Shown: positions 50,008 to 59,335, numbered from the stretch's first letter. The stretch: 64,000 bases of DNA from Holophagaceae bacterium (GCA_016722505.1 JADKJH010000001.1:1488001-1552000), one strand, 5' to 3'. Notes: generated from the sequence alone by a model not told the origin. Numbers and translations: made by a program.

Positions 50008-52767
50008 TCAAATCGCCATGATTTTTTCATGCATCGCAGCGGCGGCGCGTCGGCCTTGACCCATGGCGAGGATCACGGTGGCGCCGCCGGTGATGACGTC
50101 GCCTCCAGCATAGACTCCGGGAACGGTGGTCTCGCCGGTCATTTCATCCACCACTACCACACCGCCTTTGAGAGTGCGCAAACCTGCTTCGGTCCGGGCC
50201 AGCAGAGGGTTCACGGCGAATCCTAGCGCGACGATCAATGTGTCGCAGGGAATGGTGATGCGCTCATCAGTCATTTTCACGCCACGACGCCCGTCAGGAC
50301 CAGGCTCCGTGAGTTCCATGACGGCGCAGACCGCATTCGTGAGCCAGCCTTTATCGTCGCCGGTCAATTGCACAGGTGTGGTGAGCCAGTGGAATTCGAT
50401 GCCTTCTTCCTGCGCATGTTCCATCTCCTCAACGCGGGCCGTGGATTCCTTGATGGTGCGGCGATAGACGACATGCACATGCTCCGCGCCCATGCGTCGG
50501 GCGGCGCGGGCCGCATCCATGGCGGTGTTGCCGCAACCGACGATGATCACGTTCTTGCCGACGGTCACTGGGGTGGTGTGGGTGGGGAAAAGATCCGCCC
50601 GCATAAGGTTGATGCGGGTCAGAAACTCGTTGGCGGTGTATACGCCCTTGAACTCCTCGCCAGGAATTCCCATCATGCTGGGCAGTCCCGCGCCAGTGCC
50701 CATGAACACAGCGTCGTTCTCGTTGCGCAGTTCGGACAATGTGATGCTGCGTCCGACCAGTGTGTTCATCACGAATTTCACGCCGATCCGGCGGAGCGTT
50801 CCAACTTCCTGGTCCACGATGGCATTGGGCAGGCGGAACTCGGGAATGCCATAGAGCATGACACCGCCGGGTTTGTGGAAGGCATCGTAGACCGTGACCT
50901 GGTGGCCTTTTTTAGCCAGTTCGCCCGCCACCGTCAGGCCCGAAGGACCGGCGCCGATGACAGCGACCTTCTTGCCAGTCGAGGGTTCCACCGGGGGCAA
51001 TTCGTCGGAGCCCAGCATGGAATCTGCGGCAAAGCGCTCCAGGCGGCCAATGGAAACAGGTTTGCCTTTGATGCCCACCACGCACTTGGCCTCGCACTGT
51101 TTCTCCTGCGGGCACACGCGGCCGCAAACAGATCCCAGGCTGGAGGATTCTTTGATGATGCGCGCGGCATCCTGGGGTGAACCGTTGACGATTTCCTGGA
51201 GGAAGGCTGGGATGTCGATGCTGACGGGACAGCCTTCGATGCAGGCTGGATGCTTGCACATGATGCAGCGGGCAGCTTCGAGCTGGGCCTGCTCTGCGCT
51301 GAGGCCGAGGCTGACTTCATCAAAGTTGCACACGCGCATGTCCGCGGGTTGGCAAGCCATCTCCTGGCGCGGGATTTTCATTTTCTGGCTGGGTTTGATG
51401 GTTTTGAGGTCCAGGTTCCGCCAGTCAAGCTCTGTCACAGGCTCGTTCAGCATGGCTTCATAGTCCACGGCGCTGGTGGCAGGCCGGCGGCCGATCTTGC
51501 AGTCCTCTGGATCACAAACCGTCTGTTCTGCCTCTTTGTACCAATTTTGCCGGTTGCGCAGCATATCGAAGTCCACTTTATGGCCATCGAAATCTGGACC
51601 GTCAAAGCAGGCGAATTTCGTTTCACCACCTACAGACACCCGGCATCCTCCACACATGCCCGTGCCATCCACCATGAGAGCGTTGAGGCTTACCAGGGTA
51701 AAGATCCCCTGAGGTCGGGTCAGCTCGGCTACGGCCCGCATCATGGGCATCGGGCCGACGGCTACGACCTCGGCGATGGGCTCGCGTTCGATGATCTCTC
51801 TCAGGACATCTGTGACCAGACCCATACGGCCCAAGGTCCCGTCGTCTGTGGTGATGATCAATTCGGAGCTTGCAGCGCCCAGCTCTTCCGCTAGCAGCAC
51901 ACGCTCTTTGCTGCGGCCACCCAGGATTGTGATAACCCGGCGGCCTTCGGAATGCAGAAGCTCCGCGGCCGGCAGGATGGCAGCGGACCCATAACCACCG
52001 GCCATCAAAATAATGGTGCCTTCTTCCACCAGTTCGGTGGGCTTGCCCATGGGCCCGGCCACGGCATAAAGACGATCACCAGCGCTGAGGCGGCCCATGG
52101 CCTTGGTGGTGGCGCCGACCTCCACCATGATGAAGTGGATGTAGCCGCGACGCGCATCGCCACCGGCCAGGGTAAGTGGGATACGCTCGCTTTCAGGGAA
52201 GGGCGCCACCATGAAGAACTGGCCGGGTTTCCGCCCGCGCGCCACCATGGGTGCCTGGACGATGAACGACCAGGTCTCGGGCGCGACAAGCTTTTTCTCC
52301 AGGATCAAATAGCCCTCTGCGGTTTCGTCATCGGACCAGTACAGGGACTTGCCTTTTAGAAGGGGCAGCATCAAATGCTCTTCTGCATCAATGTGGTCGC
52401 GGATCAGGTCCACTAGTTTTTGACCCAATAAAATCACCTGATCCCCGTTGGCAACCCGTCCATCCACGATCTGGACCAATAGTTGAAGCGTCATATCCCA
52501 CATCAAACGATGATCTTCCTGCAACCTGTCGTAGAGGGAATCAGCGCCGATCTCTTCGAGCATCGGGAAAAGCTCCCGCTCCTCTGCTTCGTTGTGGGGG
52601 CGCAGATCTTCGTAGATCCAATGAGCGCCTTCATCCACGGCCTTCCAATCGCGCTTCACCAGGGCTTCTGCAAGGAGGGTCAGACGCTGTTGGGCTTCTT
52701 CATGAATGCGATGCCAGCTTGGAGCGGGAAGATTCGCTTGGATTTCTGTAGGTAGGGCTGTGGACAT
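50008..52767 (-). CDS. hemerythrin domain fused to NfnA- and NfnB-like electron-bifurcation subunits
   Basis: The 919-residue protein has three parts. Residues about 15-150: a hemerythrin HHE domain (WHRIHEEAQQ; LRPHNEAEERELF; EDHRLMW; RDHIDAEEHLMLPLL). Residues about 160-430: an NfnA/ferredoxin-NADP reductase alpha-like module with FAD and NAD sites (AGGYGSAAILPAAELL) and a [2Fe-2S] CGGCRVSVGGETKFAC. Residues about 440-919: an NfnB/GltD-like module with [4Fe-4S] cysteines (CIMCKHPACIEGCP; CGRVCPQEKQCEAKC), FAD GAGPSG and NADPH GCGNTA. ATG 52767 follows AGGAG. The fusion joins an O2/NO-sensing di-iron unit to NADH-dependent ferredoxin:NADP oxidoreductase. Confidence 0.9.
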   Translation of the reverse strand: MSTALPTEIQANLPAPSWHRIHEEAQQRLTLLAEALVKRDWKAVDEGAHWIYEDLRPHNEAEERELFPMLEEIGADSLYDRLQEDHRLMWDMTLQLLVQIVDGRVANGDQVILLGQKLVDLIRDHIDAEEHLMLPLLKGKSLYWSDDETAEGYLILEKKLVAPETWSFIVQAPMVARGRKPGQFFMVAPFPESERIPLTLAGGDARRGYIHFIMVEVGATTKAMGRLSAGDRLYAVAGPMGKPTELVEEGTIILMAGGYGSAAILPAAELLHSEGRRVITILGGRSKERVLLAEELGAASSELIITTDDGTLGRMGLVTDVLREIIEREPIAEVVAVGPMPMMRAVAELTRPQGIFTLVSLNALMVDGTGMCGGCRVSVGGETKFACFDGPDFDGHKVDFDMLRNRQNWYKEAEQTVCDPEDCKIGRRPATSAVDYEAMLNEPVTELDWRNLDLKTIKPSQKMKIPRQEMACQPADMRVCNFDEVSLGLSAEQAQLEAARCIMCKHPACIEGCPVSIDIPAFLQEIVNGSPQDAARIIKESSSLGSVCGRVCPQEKQCEAKCVVGIKGKPVSIGRLERFAADSMLGSDELPPVEPSTGKKVAVIGAGPSGLTVAGELAKKGHQVTVYDAFHKPGGVMLYGIPEFRLPNAIVDQEVGTLRRIGVKFVMNTLVGRSITLSELRNENDAVFMGTGAGLPSMMGIPGEEFKGVYTANEFLTRINLMRADLFPTHTTPVTVGKNVIIVGCGNTAMDAARAARRMGAEHVHVVYRRTIKESTARVEEMEHAQEEGIEFHWLTTPVQLTGDDKGWLTNAVCAVMELTEPGPDGRRGVKMTDERITIPCDTLIVALGFAVNPLLARTEAGLRTLKGGVVVVDEMTGETTVPGVYAGGDVITGGATVILAMGQGRRAAAAMHEKIMAI

Positions 52768-52844
52768 ATTCGCACTCCTCATCTCTATTAGAATGAAGCC
52801 TCTAGCCCAACGCCGTGATCACGAAAATCGGGCGGTTAGACAAT

Positions 52845-52860
52845 TGTGGCGCCTATCACA
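52845..52860. promoter_or_regulatory. possible CRP/FNR-family binding site
   Basis: TGTGG-CGCCTA-TCACA matches the TGTGA-N6-TCACA pattern at nine of ten positions. It lies between the divergent fusion gene and cytochrome c gene. Evidence is one motif only. Confidence 0.3.
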
Positions 52861-53047
52861 GGGGTAATGACGCCATTTCCCAGGTTTATGAGAGGAAGGC
52901 ATAGGGATCGCAGGTGGAATCTCTTGGCCAAAGTGGCCATCCGACTTACCTGGAGTCAGACGATTTTCCCTCCTGATCTGTGCGTTTGATCACTGGCTAT
53001 CGCGGTTTACCGGACCCAAGTTGAAGCCGTGTCCCAAGGAGAACGTC

Positions 53048-53470
53048 ATGTCAACCCATGTCGCAGTACTGGTTCTTGCAAGCGCTTTGGTGCTTCCGGC
53101 TACGGCCCAGAATTCTGAAGTCAAGAAAGTGCCTGCGCGTTACACGTCTCCAGCTTCGGGAGCCGAGATGTACAAGGCTTACTGCGCTAGCTGCCATGGC
53201 GTGAAAGGATTAGGCGATGGTCCCGTGGCGGAACACTTGAAAATTCCGATGCCTGATCTGACCAATCTTGCAAAACAGAACAAGGGAGTCTTCCCGTCGG
53301 TCCACGTTACTGCGGTCATCCGGGGCGAAGTCGGCGTCAGAAGCCACGGCCTGCAGGACATGCCCGTGTGGGGACCTGTCTTTCTCAATCTGAATAACAG
53401 GCAGGAAGCCGCTGTCCACATGCGGGTTTCCAACTTGACCAAATACCTCGAGAGCCTCCAGGCCAAGTGA
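53048..53470 (+). CDS. exported monoheme cytochrome c
   Basis: The 140-residue protein has a signal peptide (MSTHVAVLVLASALVLPATAQ) and a class I cytochrome c domain: GAEMYKAYCASCHGVKGLGDGP with the CASCH heme motif near residue 51 and MPVWG near 110 providing a candidate Met ligand. Start ATG 53048 follows AAGGAGAACG. It diverges from the hemerythrin-Nfn fusion and converges on the bacteriohemerythrin. A respiratory electron carrier is likely. Confidence 0.9.
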   Translation: MSTHVAVLVLASALVLPATAQNSEVKKVPARYTSPASGAEMYKAYCASCHGVKGLGDGPVAEHLKIPMPDLTNLAKQNKGVFPSVHVTAVIRGEVGVRSHGLQDMPVWGPVFLNLNNRQEAAVHMRVSNLTKYLESLQAK

Positions 53471-53494
53471 TTGAACGATCAAACGCAGAAGAAC

Positions 53495-53941
53495 CTATCC
53501 AGACCACCGTTGTCGCCGCAGAAAGCCGGTGTACTTGCGGTCTGAATTTTTAATGTGGTTGATCAACCACGCTTTCAAAGTATTCAGCAGCACCAAGGCG
53601 CTAAGGTTTCCCGCTTCGTACTTCCTGAGGAATTCAGCAGCTTCCTGGAGCAGATCCGAGTGTTCTGCGAAATGAGCCTCGCTATCGGGGAAATTGAATT
53701 GGGTCAGGATGCTTTCTTCATCCACGAAGTGAGCCCGGGTTTCCTGGATGAGTTTGGTAAACACAGCCGTGGCAAGGAGCCGGTCGCGCTTGACCATCAT
53801 CGCTTCGTGAAGATCGTTTATGCGTGAAGCCAACCGCTGATGGGCGCGGTCAAACCTCTGAATACCGACTGTATATTCCTCGTCGAGCCAGGGAAAGAAG
53901 GCGGTTGGAGGCTGTGGTTTGGGTGCGGATTTGAAGAACAA
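53495..53941 (-). CDS. bacteriohemerythrin
   Basis: The 148-residue single-domain hemerythrin has all seven di-iron ligands: His in DRAHQR, His and Glu in AHFVDEES, two His in EAHFAEH, His and Asp in NHIKNSD. These proteins bind oxygen reversibly and may deliver or sense it. The start is taken as TTG 53941, preceded by GGGAG; the longer frame to 53977 begins with another TTG without such a site. It converges on the cytochrome c gene with a 24-base gap. Confidence 0.9.
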   Translation of the reverse strand: MFFKSAPKPQPPTAFFPWLDEEYTVGIQRFDRAHQRLASRINDLHEAMMVKRDRLLATAVFTKLIQETRAHFVDEESILTQFNFPDSEAHFAEHSDLLQEAAEFLRKYEAGNLSALVLLNTLKAWLINHIKNSDRKYTGFLRRQRWSG

Positions 53942-54046
53942 GGCACAACTCCCTTTGGTAGATCTGCATCCAAACAAAGATCATCTCGTGGTTTGATTTA
54001 AGCAAAGCCCAATAGGGATTGCCTAGATTGAAACCGGGATGGCCGC

Positions 54047-56572
54047 ATGATTTTGATTCAAAGCTTCCTACAGATATCGGCGGTCGCCCTTTCACTGGCC
54101 CTGGTCTTCAGTGGCACCGCCGCGCGCGCGGCAGCATCCACGAAGGATTCAGCGGACCTCCAATTGGCCTTAGACAAACTCCAGGTGCTGGGAAGCGTCC
54201 TCTACATCGCGGCCCATCCTGACGACGAGAACACGGCGGCCCTGGCCTATTTTTCCAAAGGCAGGAAGCTGCGCTCGGCCTATCTCTCCATGACGAGGGG
54301 AGGCGGGGGCCAGGACCTGATCGGACCCGAACTGGATGATTCCCTGGCTGCCATCCGGACCCAGGAACTGCTGGCGGCGCGCCGGGTGGATGGTGCCGAG
54401 CAATTCTTCACCCGCGCCGTGGACTTCGGGTTCTCCAAGACTTCCGAGGAGACGCTTTCAATCTGGGGGCATGAGGCGGTCCTTGCCGATGTGGTGTGGG
54501 TGATCCGCAGCTTCCGCCCGGATGTCATCGTCACCCGGTTCACGCCAATCGCCGGAGGCCACGGCCACCACCTCTCTTCAGCGATCCTGGCTCTCGAAGG
54601 TTTCAAGGCCGCGGCCGACCCGGCCCGCTTTCCCGAACAGTTGAAATTCGTGAAACCCTGGCAGGCCAAACGCATCGCCTGGAACAGTTTCCGGCCCCAA
54701 TTCGAGCAGGGACCAGGGCTCCCCGCCAGCGCTCTGTCCGTGGATATCGGTGCCTACGATCCCTTGCTCGGGAAGTCCTATGCCGAACTGGCCGCCGAGG
54801 GTCGAAGCATGCACCGCAGCCAGGGATTCGGGGCGGTGGCGCAGCGTGGTTCCAGCCTTCAATATTTCGAAATAACCGGTGGCAAGCCCGCCAAGCACGA
54901 CCTATTCGAAGATGTGGATCTATCCTGGCAACGCATTCCGGGAGGCCAGGTTGTGGGCGACCTGCTCGCAAAGGCACAGGCCTCCTTTCAGCCGAAAAAC
55001 CCTGCCAAAACCTTGCCGTTATTGCTCCAAGCCTTGGCCGCCCTGGACAGGCTGCAATCCGATCCTTGGGTGGACGTGAAACGGAGCGAGCTTGTTGAAG
55101 CCATCCGATGCGCGGCGGGAATCTGGGTGGAAGCCATCGCCGATCGCCAGGCCGTGGCGCCGCTGGACAAGCTCGCGATCGCGGCGTCCATCCTCAACCG
55201 GGCTGGAGCGCCCATCAAGCTTGTGGGCCTTGCCGTGAATCCGTCCCTGGAGACCCGCGACAAGCAAATGGCCCTTCCGGTGAATACTCCAGTGAAAGAA
55301 TCCTTTAATCTCACGATTCCGGCGGGCACTCCCTACACGCAACCCTACTGGATGGGGGATGGAACACGGGCCGGACTTCATGCCTCTGCCCCTTACCCCC
55401 TGGCGGGTTTGCCCGAGGGTCCACCCGCTCTGTCGGTGACATTCAGCTTGAATTCAGAAGGCGTGCCTTTCAGGCTCACTGTTCCGGTTCAATACAGGTT
55501 TAGGGATCCGGTGCTGGGCGAGCGCTACCAGCCCTTGGTGGTCATGCCTGAAGTCATGGTGAATCTTGCGGATCGGGTCCAGGTGATGGGCGGCCGCAAC
55601 CCCCGCGAGATCGGATTATCGGTTGTGGCAGGAGGGGCCCACGTGAGCGGCCTGATTCGATTACAGGTTCCCGACGGGTGGCGGATCGAACCCGCTGAAT
55701 TTCCCTTCGCCCTGGCCAAACCATTGGATGAAATCAAAGTCAGCACCCGCATCACGGCGCCAGAGCGGCCTCAGGCTGGTGAGTTGAAGGTGGTCGTCGA
55801 AATTGGCGGACGGGCCGAGCCTGGACGTGGACGCGTCGTGATCGACTATCCCCACATCCCGCTGCAGACTCTTTTCCCTAGCGCGGCGGCACAACTCGTC
55901 AAGCTGGACCTCCGTCAGAACGGCCACCGCATCGGCTACGTCATGGGTGCGGGGGATGACATTCCCCAACGCCTCCGTCCCTTGGGCTTCGAGGTGGATC
56001 TATTGACGGATGAGTCCCTGGCCAGTGCCGATCTCTCCGGGTACCACGCCATCGTGATCGGAATCCGCGCGTTCAACACCCGTTCGCGGCTGGCCCAGTT
56101 GAACGCCCGGCTGCTCGACTATGTGGCGAAGGGCGGCACCGAAATCGTCCAGTACAACGTGAACGGAGCTTTCCCTGGCACCAACGCCGGATTGGCGACC
56201 GAATCCATCGGGCCCTTCCCCTTCAAGATCGGGCGGGAGCGCGTTACGGATGAATCCGCGCCTGTGAAATTCCTGGCTCCCGGACACCCTGTGCTGAACG
56301 TACCAAATAAGATTACGGCTGAGGACTTCCGGTGGTGGGTCCAGGAACGCGGCTTGAATTTCGCTGAAAGTTGGGATCCGAAGTACACGCCGATCCTGGC
56401 GATGGGCGATCCCGGCGAAAAACCGTTGGAAGGCGCCCTGATCGTGGCCGATCACGGCAAGGGACATTTCGTCTACACCGGTCTGGCCTTTTTCCGCCAG
56501 TTGCCGGATGGCGTGCCGGGTGCCTATCGGCTCTTTGCCAACCTGCTGGCCCTAGGAACGAAGCATGACTGA
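54047..56572 (+). CDS. PIG-L family deacetylase (exported, multi-domain)
   Basis: The 841-residue protein has a signal peptide (about residues 1-29), then a PIG-L/LmbE deacetylase domain (YIAAHPDDENTAALAYFSKG, zinc motif AHPDDE; GGHGHHLSS with zinc His near 175), followed by about 500 residues of beta-rich and GATase-like C-terminal domains (HAIVIGIRAFNTRSRL near 665). PIG-L enzymes remove acetyl groups from N-acetylglucosaminyl compounds. Together with the downstream symporter it resembles saccharide-processing loci. ATG 54047 is the natural start. Confidence 0.88.
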   Translation: MILIQSFLQISAVALSLALVFSGTAARAAASTKDSADLQLALDKLQVLGSVLYIAAHPDDENTAALAYFSKGRKLRSAYLSMTRGGGGQDLIGPELDDSLAAIRTQELLAARRVDGAEQFFTRAVDFGFSKTSEETLSIWGHEAVLADVVWVIRSFRPDVIVTRFTPIAGGHGHHLSSAILALEGFKAAADPARFPEQLKFVKPWQAKRIAWNSFRPQFEQGPGLPASALSVDIGAYDPLLGKSYAELAAEGRSMHRSQGFGAVAQRGSSLQYFEITGGKPAKHDLFEDVDLSWQRIPGGQVVGDLLAKAQASFQPKNPAKTLPLLLQALAALDRLQSDPWVDVKRSELVEAIRCAAGIWVEAIADRQAVAPLDKLAIAASILNRAGAPIKLVGLAVNPSLETRDKQMALPVNTPVKESFNLTIPAGTPYTQPYWMGDGTRAGLHASAPYPLAGLPEGPPALSVTFSLNSEGVPFRLTVPVQYRFRDPVLGERYQPLVVMPEVMVNLADRVQVMGGRNPREIGLSVVAGGAHVSGLIRLQVPDGWRIEPAEFPFALAKPLDEIKVSTRITAPERPQAGELKVVVEIGGRAEPGRGRVVIDYPHIPLQTLFPSAAAQLVKLDLRQNGHRIGYVMGAGDDIPQRLRPLGFEVDLLTDESLASADLSGYHAIVIGIRAFNTRSRLAQLNARLLDYVAKGGTEIVQYNVNGAFPGTNAGLATESIGPFPFKIGRERVTDESAPVKFLAPGHPVLNVPNKITAEDFRWWVQERGLNFAESWDPKYTPILAMGDPGEKPLEGALIVADHGKGHFVYTGLAFFRQLPDGVPGAYRLFANLLALGTKHD

Positions 56573-56701
56573 GCTTGAACCGACGCCGATGGAACCACCG
56601 CCCCGATCCTCGGAACCTGGGGACGCCTGTACGCCCTGGTGCTGATCGAATTGGCGCTCTGCATCGTGTTGTTCTATCTCTTTGAGCGGGTGTTTTCTTG
56701 A
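56565..56701 (+). pseudogene. small single-span membrane protein, frameshifted at C4
   Basis: From ATG 56565 the frame reads MTELEPTPMEPPP and then leaves the good frame. Adding one base in the C4 tract (56601-56604) gives a 45-residue protein with one helix (YALVLIELALCIVLFYLF) ending ERVFS. The ATG overlaps the PIG-L stop and the stop TGA at 56699-56701 overlaps the symporter TTG start, so it is translationally coupled on both sides. The role may be a small accessory subunit of the symporter; this is inference. Confidence 0.5.
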
Positions 56702-58425
56702 GCCGCCTGGACTGGGCGATCCTTGGCGCCTCGCTGGCCTTCATCGTTCTCTACGGATTATGGAAGGGCCGAGGGAGCAAGGATTCCGAAGGCTACATCC
56801 TCTCCAACCGGGATGCGCGCTGGTTCACCATCTGCCTTTCCATCATGGCCACCCAGGCCAGCGCCATCACCTTCCTGTCCACGCCGGGCCAGGCCTATGC
56901 CGATGGCATGCGTTTCATCCAGTTCTACCTGGGCCTGCCGCTGGCCATGGTCGTGCTTTCCACCACCGTGGTGCCCATCTTCCACCGCCTCAAGGTGTAC
57001 ACCGCCTACGAATACCTGGAAGGGCGATTCGATCTGAAAACCCGCACCTTGGCGGCGACGCTGTTCCTGATCCAGCGGGGCCTGGCGGTTGGATTGACTG
57101 TCTTCGCTCCGGCCCTGGTGCTCTCGGTTCTGCTGGGCTGGAACATTCACGTCAACATTGTCCTGGTTGGCACCCTCGTGATGATCTACACGGTGACTGG
57201 GGGCACCCGCGCGGTGTCCTGGGCCCAGAGCTACCAGATGCTCATCATCACGGTCGGGATGCTGGTCGCTGGGGTCATGGTGATCCGGCAATTGCCCCCG
57301 GAGGTCACATTCAAGGATGCCCTTCACGTGGCCGGGAGCGCCGGGCGGCTCAACACCATCGATTTCTCCTTCGATCTGACCAACCGGTACAACCTGTGGT
57401 CGGGCCTAATCGGAGGCTTCTTCCTGGCGCTCTCCTACTTCGGGACAGACCAGTCCCAGGTGCAGCGCTACCTTACCGGCAGTTCGGTGACCCAGAGCCG
57501 GATGGGCCTGCTGGCCAATGGGCTTTTCAAGGTGCCCATGCAATTCCTCATCCTGCTGCTGGGTGCGCTGGTTTTCGTGTACTACCAGTTCGTGGCTCCG
57601 CCGGTGTTCTTCAATCCTGCGACTGTCACTAAAGTCCTGGCCGGCCCCGAAGCAGGCGCCTACCGTGATGCGGAATCCGCCTATCGCCAGGCCTGCCAAG
57701 AGCGGACGCTGAAGGTGCAGGCTTTCGTGGAAGCCCGCCGCGGAGGGGATCCGGCCCGGGTGGAGGCATCCCGCCGGGAGTTGGACGCGGCCCAAGCCCA
57801 GGCTGCGTCCATCCGCACCGACGCCATCAAGGTGATCAAGCGGGCGGATCCATCGGCCAATCCCAACGACACGAACTACGTCTTCCTGTCCTATGTCCTG
57901 CACAGCCTTCCGGCGGGGCTGATCGGGCTGGTCCTGGCGGCGGTCTTCGCGGCGTCCATGTCCTCCATGTCCGCCGAGATTAATGCGCTGGGCGCGACGA
58001 CTGTTGTGGATGTGTACCGGAGGTTGTTTGGGGGAACCGGCGGGAAGAAGGAAGTCTGGGTCGGCCGATTAGCGACCTTCGGTTGGGGCTGCTTCGCCAT
58101 CGCCTTCGCCGAATATGCCAGCCGCCTGGGAACCCTGGTGGAGGCTGTAAATATCCTAGGATCACTTTTTTACGGTACGATTCTGGGCATTTTTCTGGTG
58201 GCTTTCTACTTCAAACGGGTGAAGGGCGGCTCGGCGTTCTACGCGGCGTTGATCGCCGAAGCAGGCGTACTGGCCTGTTTCTTCTTCACGCCCATCTCGT
58301 TCCTTTGGTACAACGTGGTGGGTTGTGTGCTGGTGGTGGGTTTTTCGCTGCTGTTCAATTTTTTCCGGCCGAAGAGAGCGGCAGGTTCGAATCCCAGCTC
58401 GGCCAAAAATGGTGTACACACCTAG
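56698..58425 (+). CDS. sodium:solute symporter (SSS family)
   Basis: The 575-residue protein has about 13 transmembrane helices. SSS-type motifs include STPGQAYADGMRFIQFYLGLP near residue 60, TYTVTGGTRAVSWAQSYQ-like segment near 163 and GTDQSQVQRYLTG near 250; a soluble helical insertion (about residues 305-390, EAGAYRDAESAYRQACQERTLKVQAF) interrupts the membrane part. Substrate is unknown, but the coupling to a PIG-L deacetylase suggests a sugar or amino-sugar. TTG 56698 overlaps the small membrane gene. Confidence 0.88.
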   Translation: MSRLDWAILGASLAFIVLYGLWKGRGSKDSEGYILSNRDARWFTICLSIMATQASAITFLSTPGQAYADGMRFIQFYLGLPLAMVVLSTTVVPIFHRLKVYTAYEYLEGRFDLKTRTLAATLFLIQRGLAVGLTVFAPALVLSVLLGWNIHVNIVLVGTLVMIYTVTGGTRAVSWAQSYQMLIITVGMLVAGVMVIRQLPPEVTFKDALHVAGSAGRLNTIDFSFDLTNRYNLWSGLIGGFFLALSYFGTDQSQVQRYLTGSSVTQSRMGLLANGLFKVPMQFLILLLGALVFVYYQFVAPPVFFNPATVTKVLAGPEAGAYRDAESAYRQACQERTLKVQAFVEARRGGDPARVEASRRELDAAQAQAASIRTDAIKVIKRADPSANPNDTNYVFLSYVLHSLPAGLIGLVLAAVFAASMSSMSAEINALGATTVVDVYRRLFGGTGGKKEVWVGRLATFGWGCFAIAFAEYASRLGTLVEAVNILGSLFYGTILGIFLVAFYFKRVKGGSAFYAALIAEAGVLACFFFTPISFLWYNVVGCVLVVGFSLLFNFFRPKRAAGSNPSSAKNGVHT

Positions 58426-58489
58426 GCCATCGCCTTTGGCATGATTGATCTGACTTACTTGGATTTCGGAGTTTACTTTTCCTCGCTCT

Positions 58490-59065
58490 CTAAAAGCGTA
58501 GGCCCGCATAAAGGCCAACTTGCATCTTAGGGGCGATGGACTTGAGATTATCGGGACTGTCGATTGAGGCATTGAAGGACGATGAGGTCAGAGGAATTGC
58601 CACCTCAAGACCGATAAAGGGTTTAAGGGCAGGGGCGGGGATGGCATAGCCGACATTCATCCGGGCCCATGGACGGCCATACGTTGTGCTCTCTGTATCT
58701 GCTGTGAGTTTTTCGCTCCGGTATTCAATACCCGCGCCGACCGCGAAAACGGCTTTGAAGTTGAACATGGCTCCCACAGACCAATAGCTTTGCTTGAAGT
58801 CGAATCCTGATGCCTCGCCGCTATGCTTGATCTCGGATTTTGATTCTGGTTGGTAACCAGCTGTGAGTTGGAAGAGGGCGGGGCCGACATCCACAACGCT
58901 GTAACCCACTCGGAGACCAACGACGGAGTTGCTATCGGGTTTGACGTCGATTCCAAGTACGTTGACGTTCTTGTAAGACTGCTGGCCCACAAATACACCC
59001 ACCTCCACAGACTGAGCGACCAATGGTGCACCTAGGAGCAGGAGAGAGATGAATAGTTTTTTCAT
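58490..59065 (-). CDS. outer-membrane beta-barrel protein
   Basis: The 191-residue protein has a signal peptide (MKKLFISLLLLGAPLVAQ-SVEV) and strands of a small barrel ending KMQVGLYAGLRF. It resembles OmpW/OprF-N or similar eight-stranded proteins in layout but is not close enough to name. It lies convergent to the symporter gene with 64 bases between. Function unknown. Confidence 0.75.
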   Translation of the reverse strand: MKKLFISLLLLGAPLVAQSVEVGVFVGQQSYKNVNVLGIDVKPDSNSVVGLRVGYSVVDVGPALFQLTAGYQPESKSEIKHSGEASGFDFKQSYWSVGAMFNFKAVFAVGAGIEYRSEKLTADTESTTYGRPWARMNVGYAIPAPALKPFIGLEVAIPLTSSSFNASIDSPDNLKSIAPKMQVGLYAGLRF

Positions 59066-59335
59066 AGATCCTCACATCGGGACGAGAAGCTCTAAGAGAC
59101 CATACTCAAAGCTAAGTACCCGTACGCCACCGTATCACAGCAGGTCTCTAGAATGTGGGATGGGGGACGTTCGGTACCGGCATCCTTCCACTGCCCCGCC
59201 CATGTCTCTTCGTTCAATGGACTGGGATGAATTCGCGGTTTCGGTGGATCATGATGATCAGGATCCAGATGGTCAGGATTCTCCTGGAAACCAGCTTGGA
59301 TCGCATCGACACTGTCCTATCGACGAGGAGGTCAA

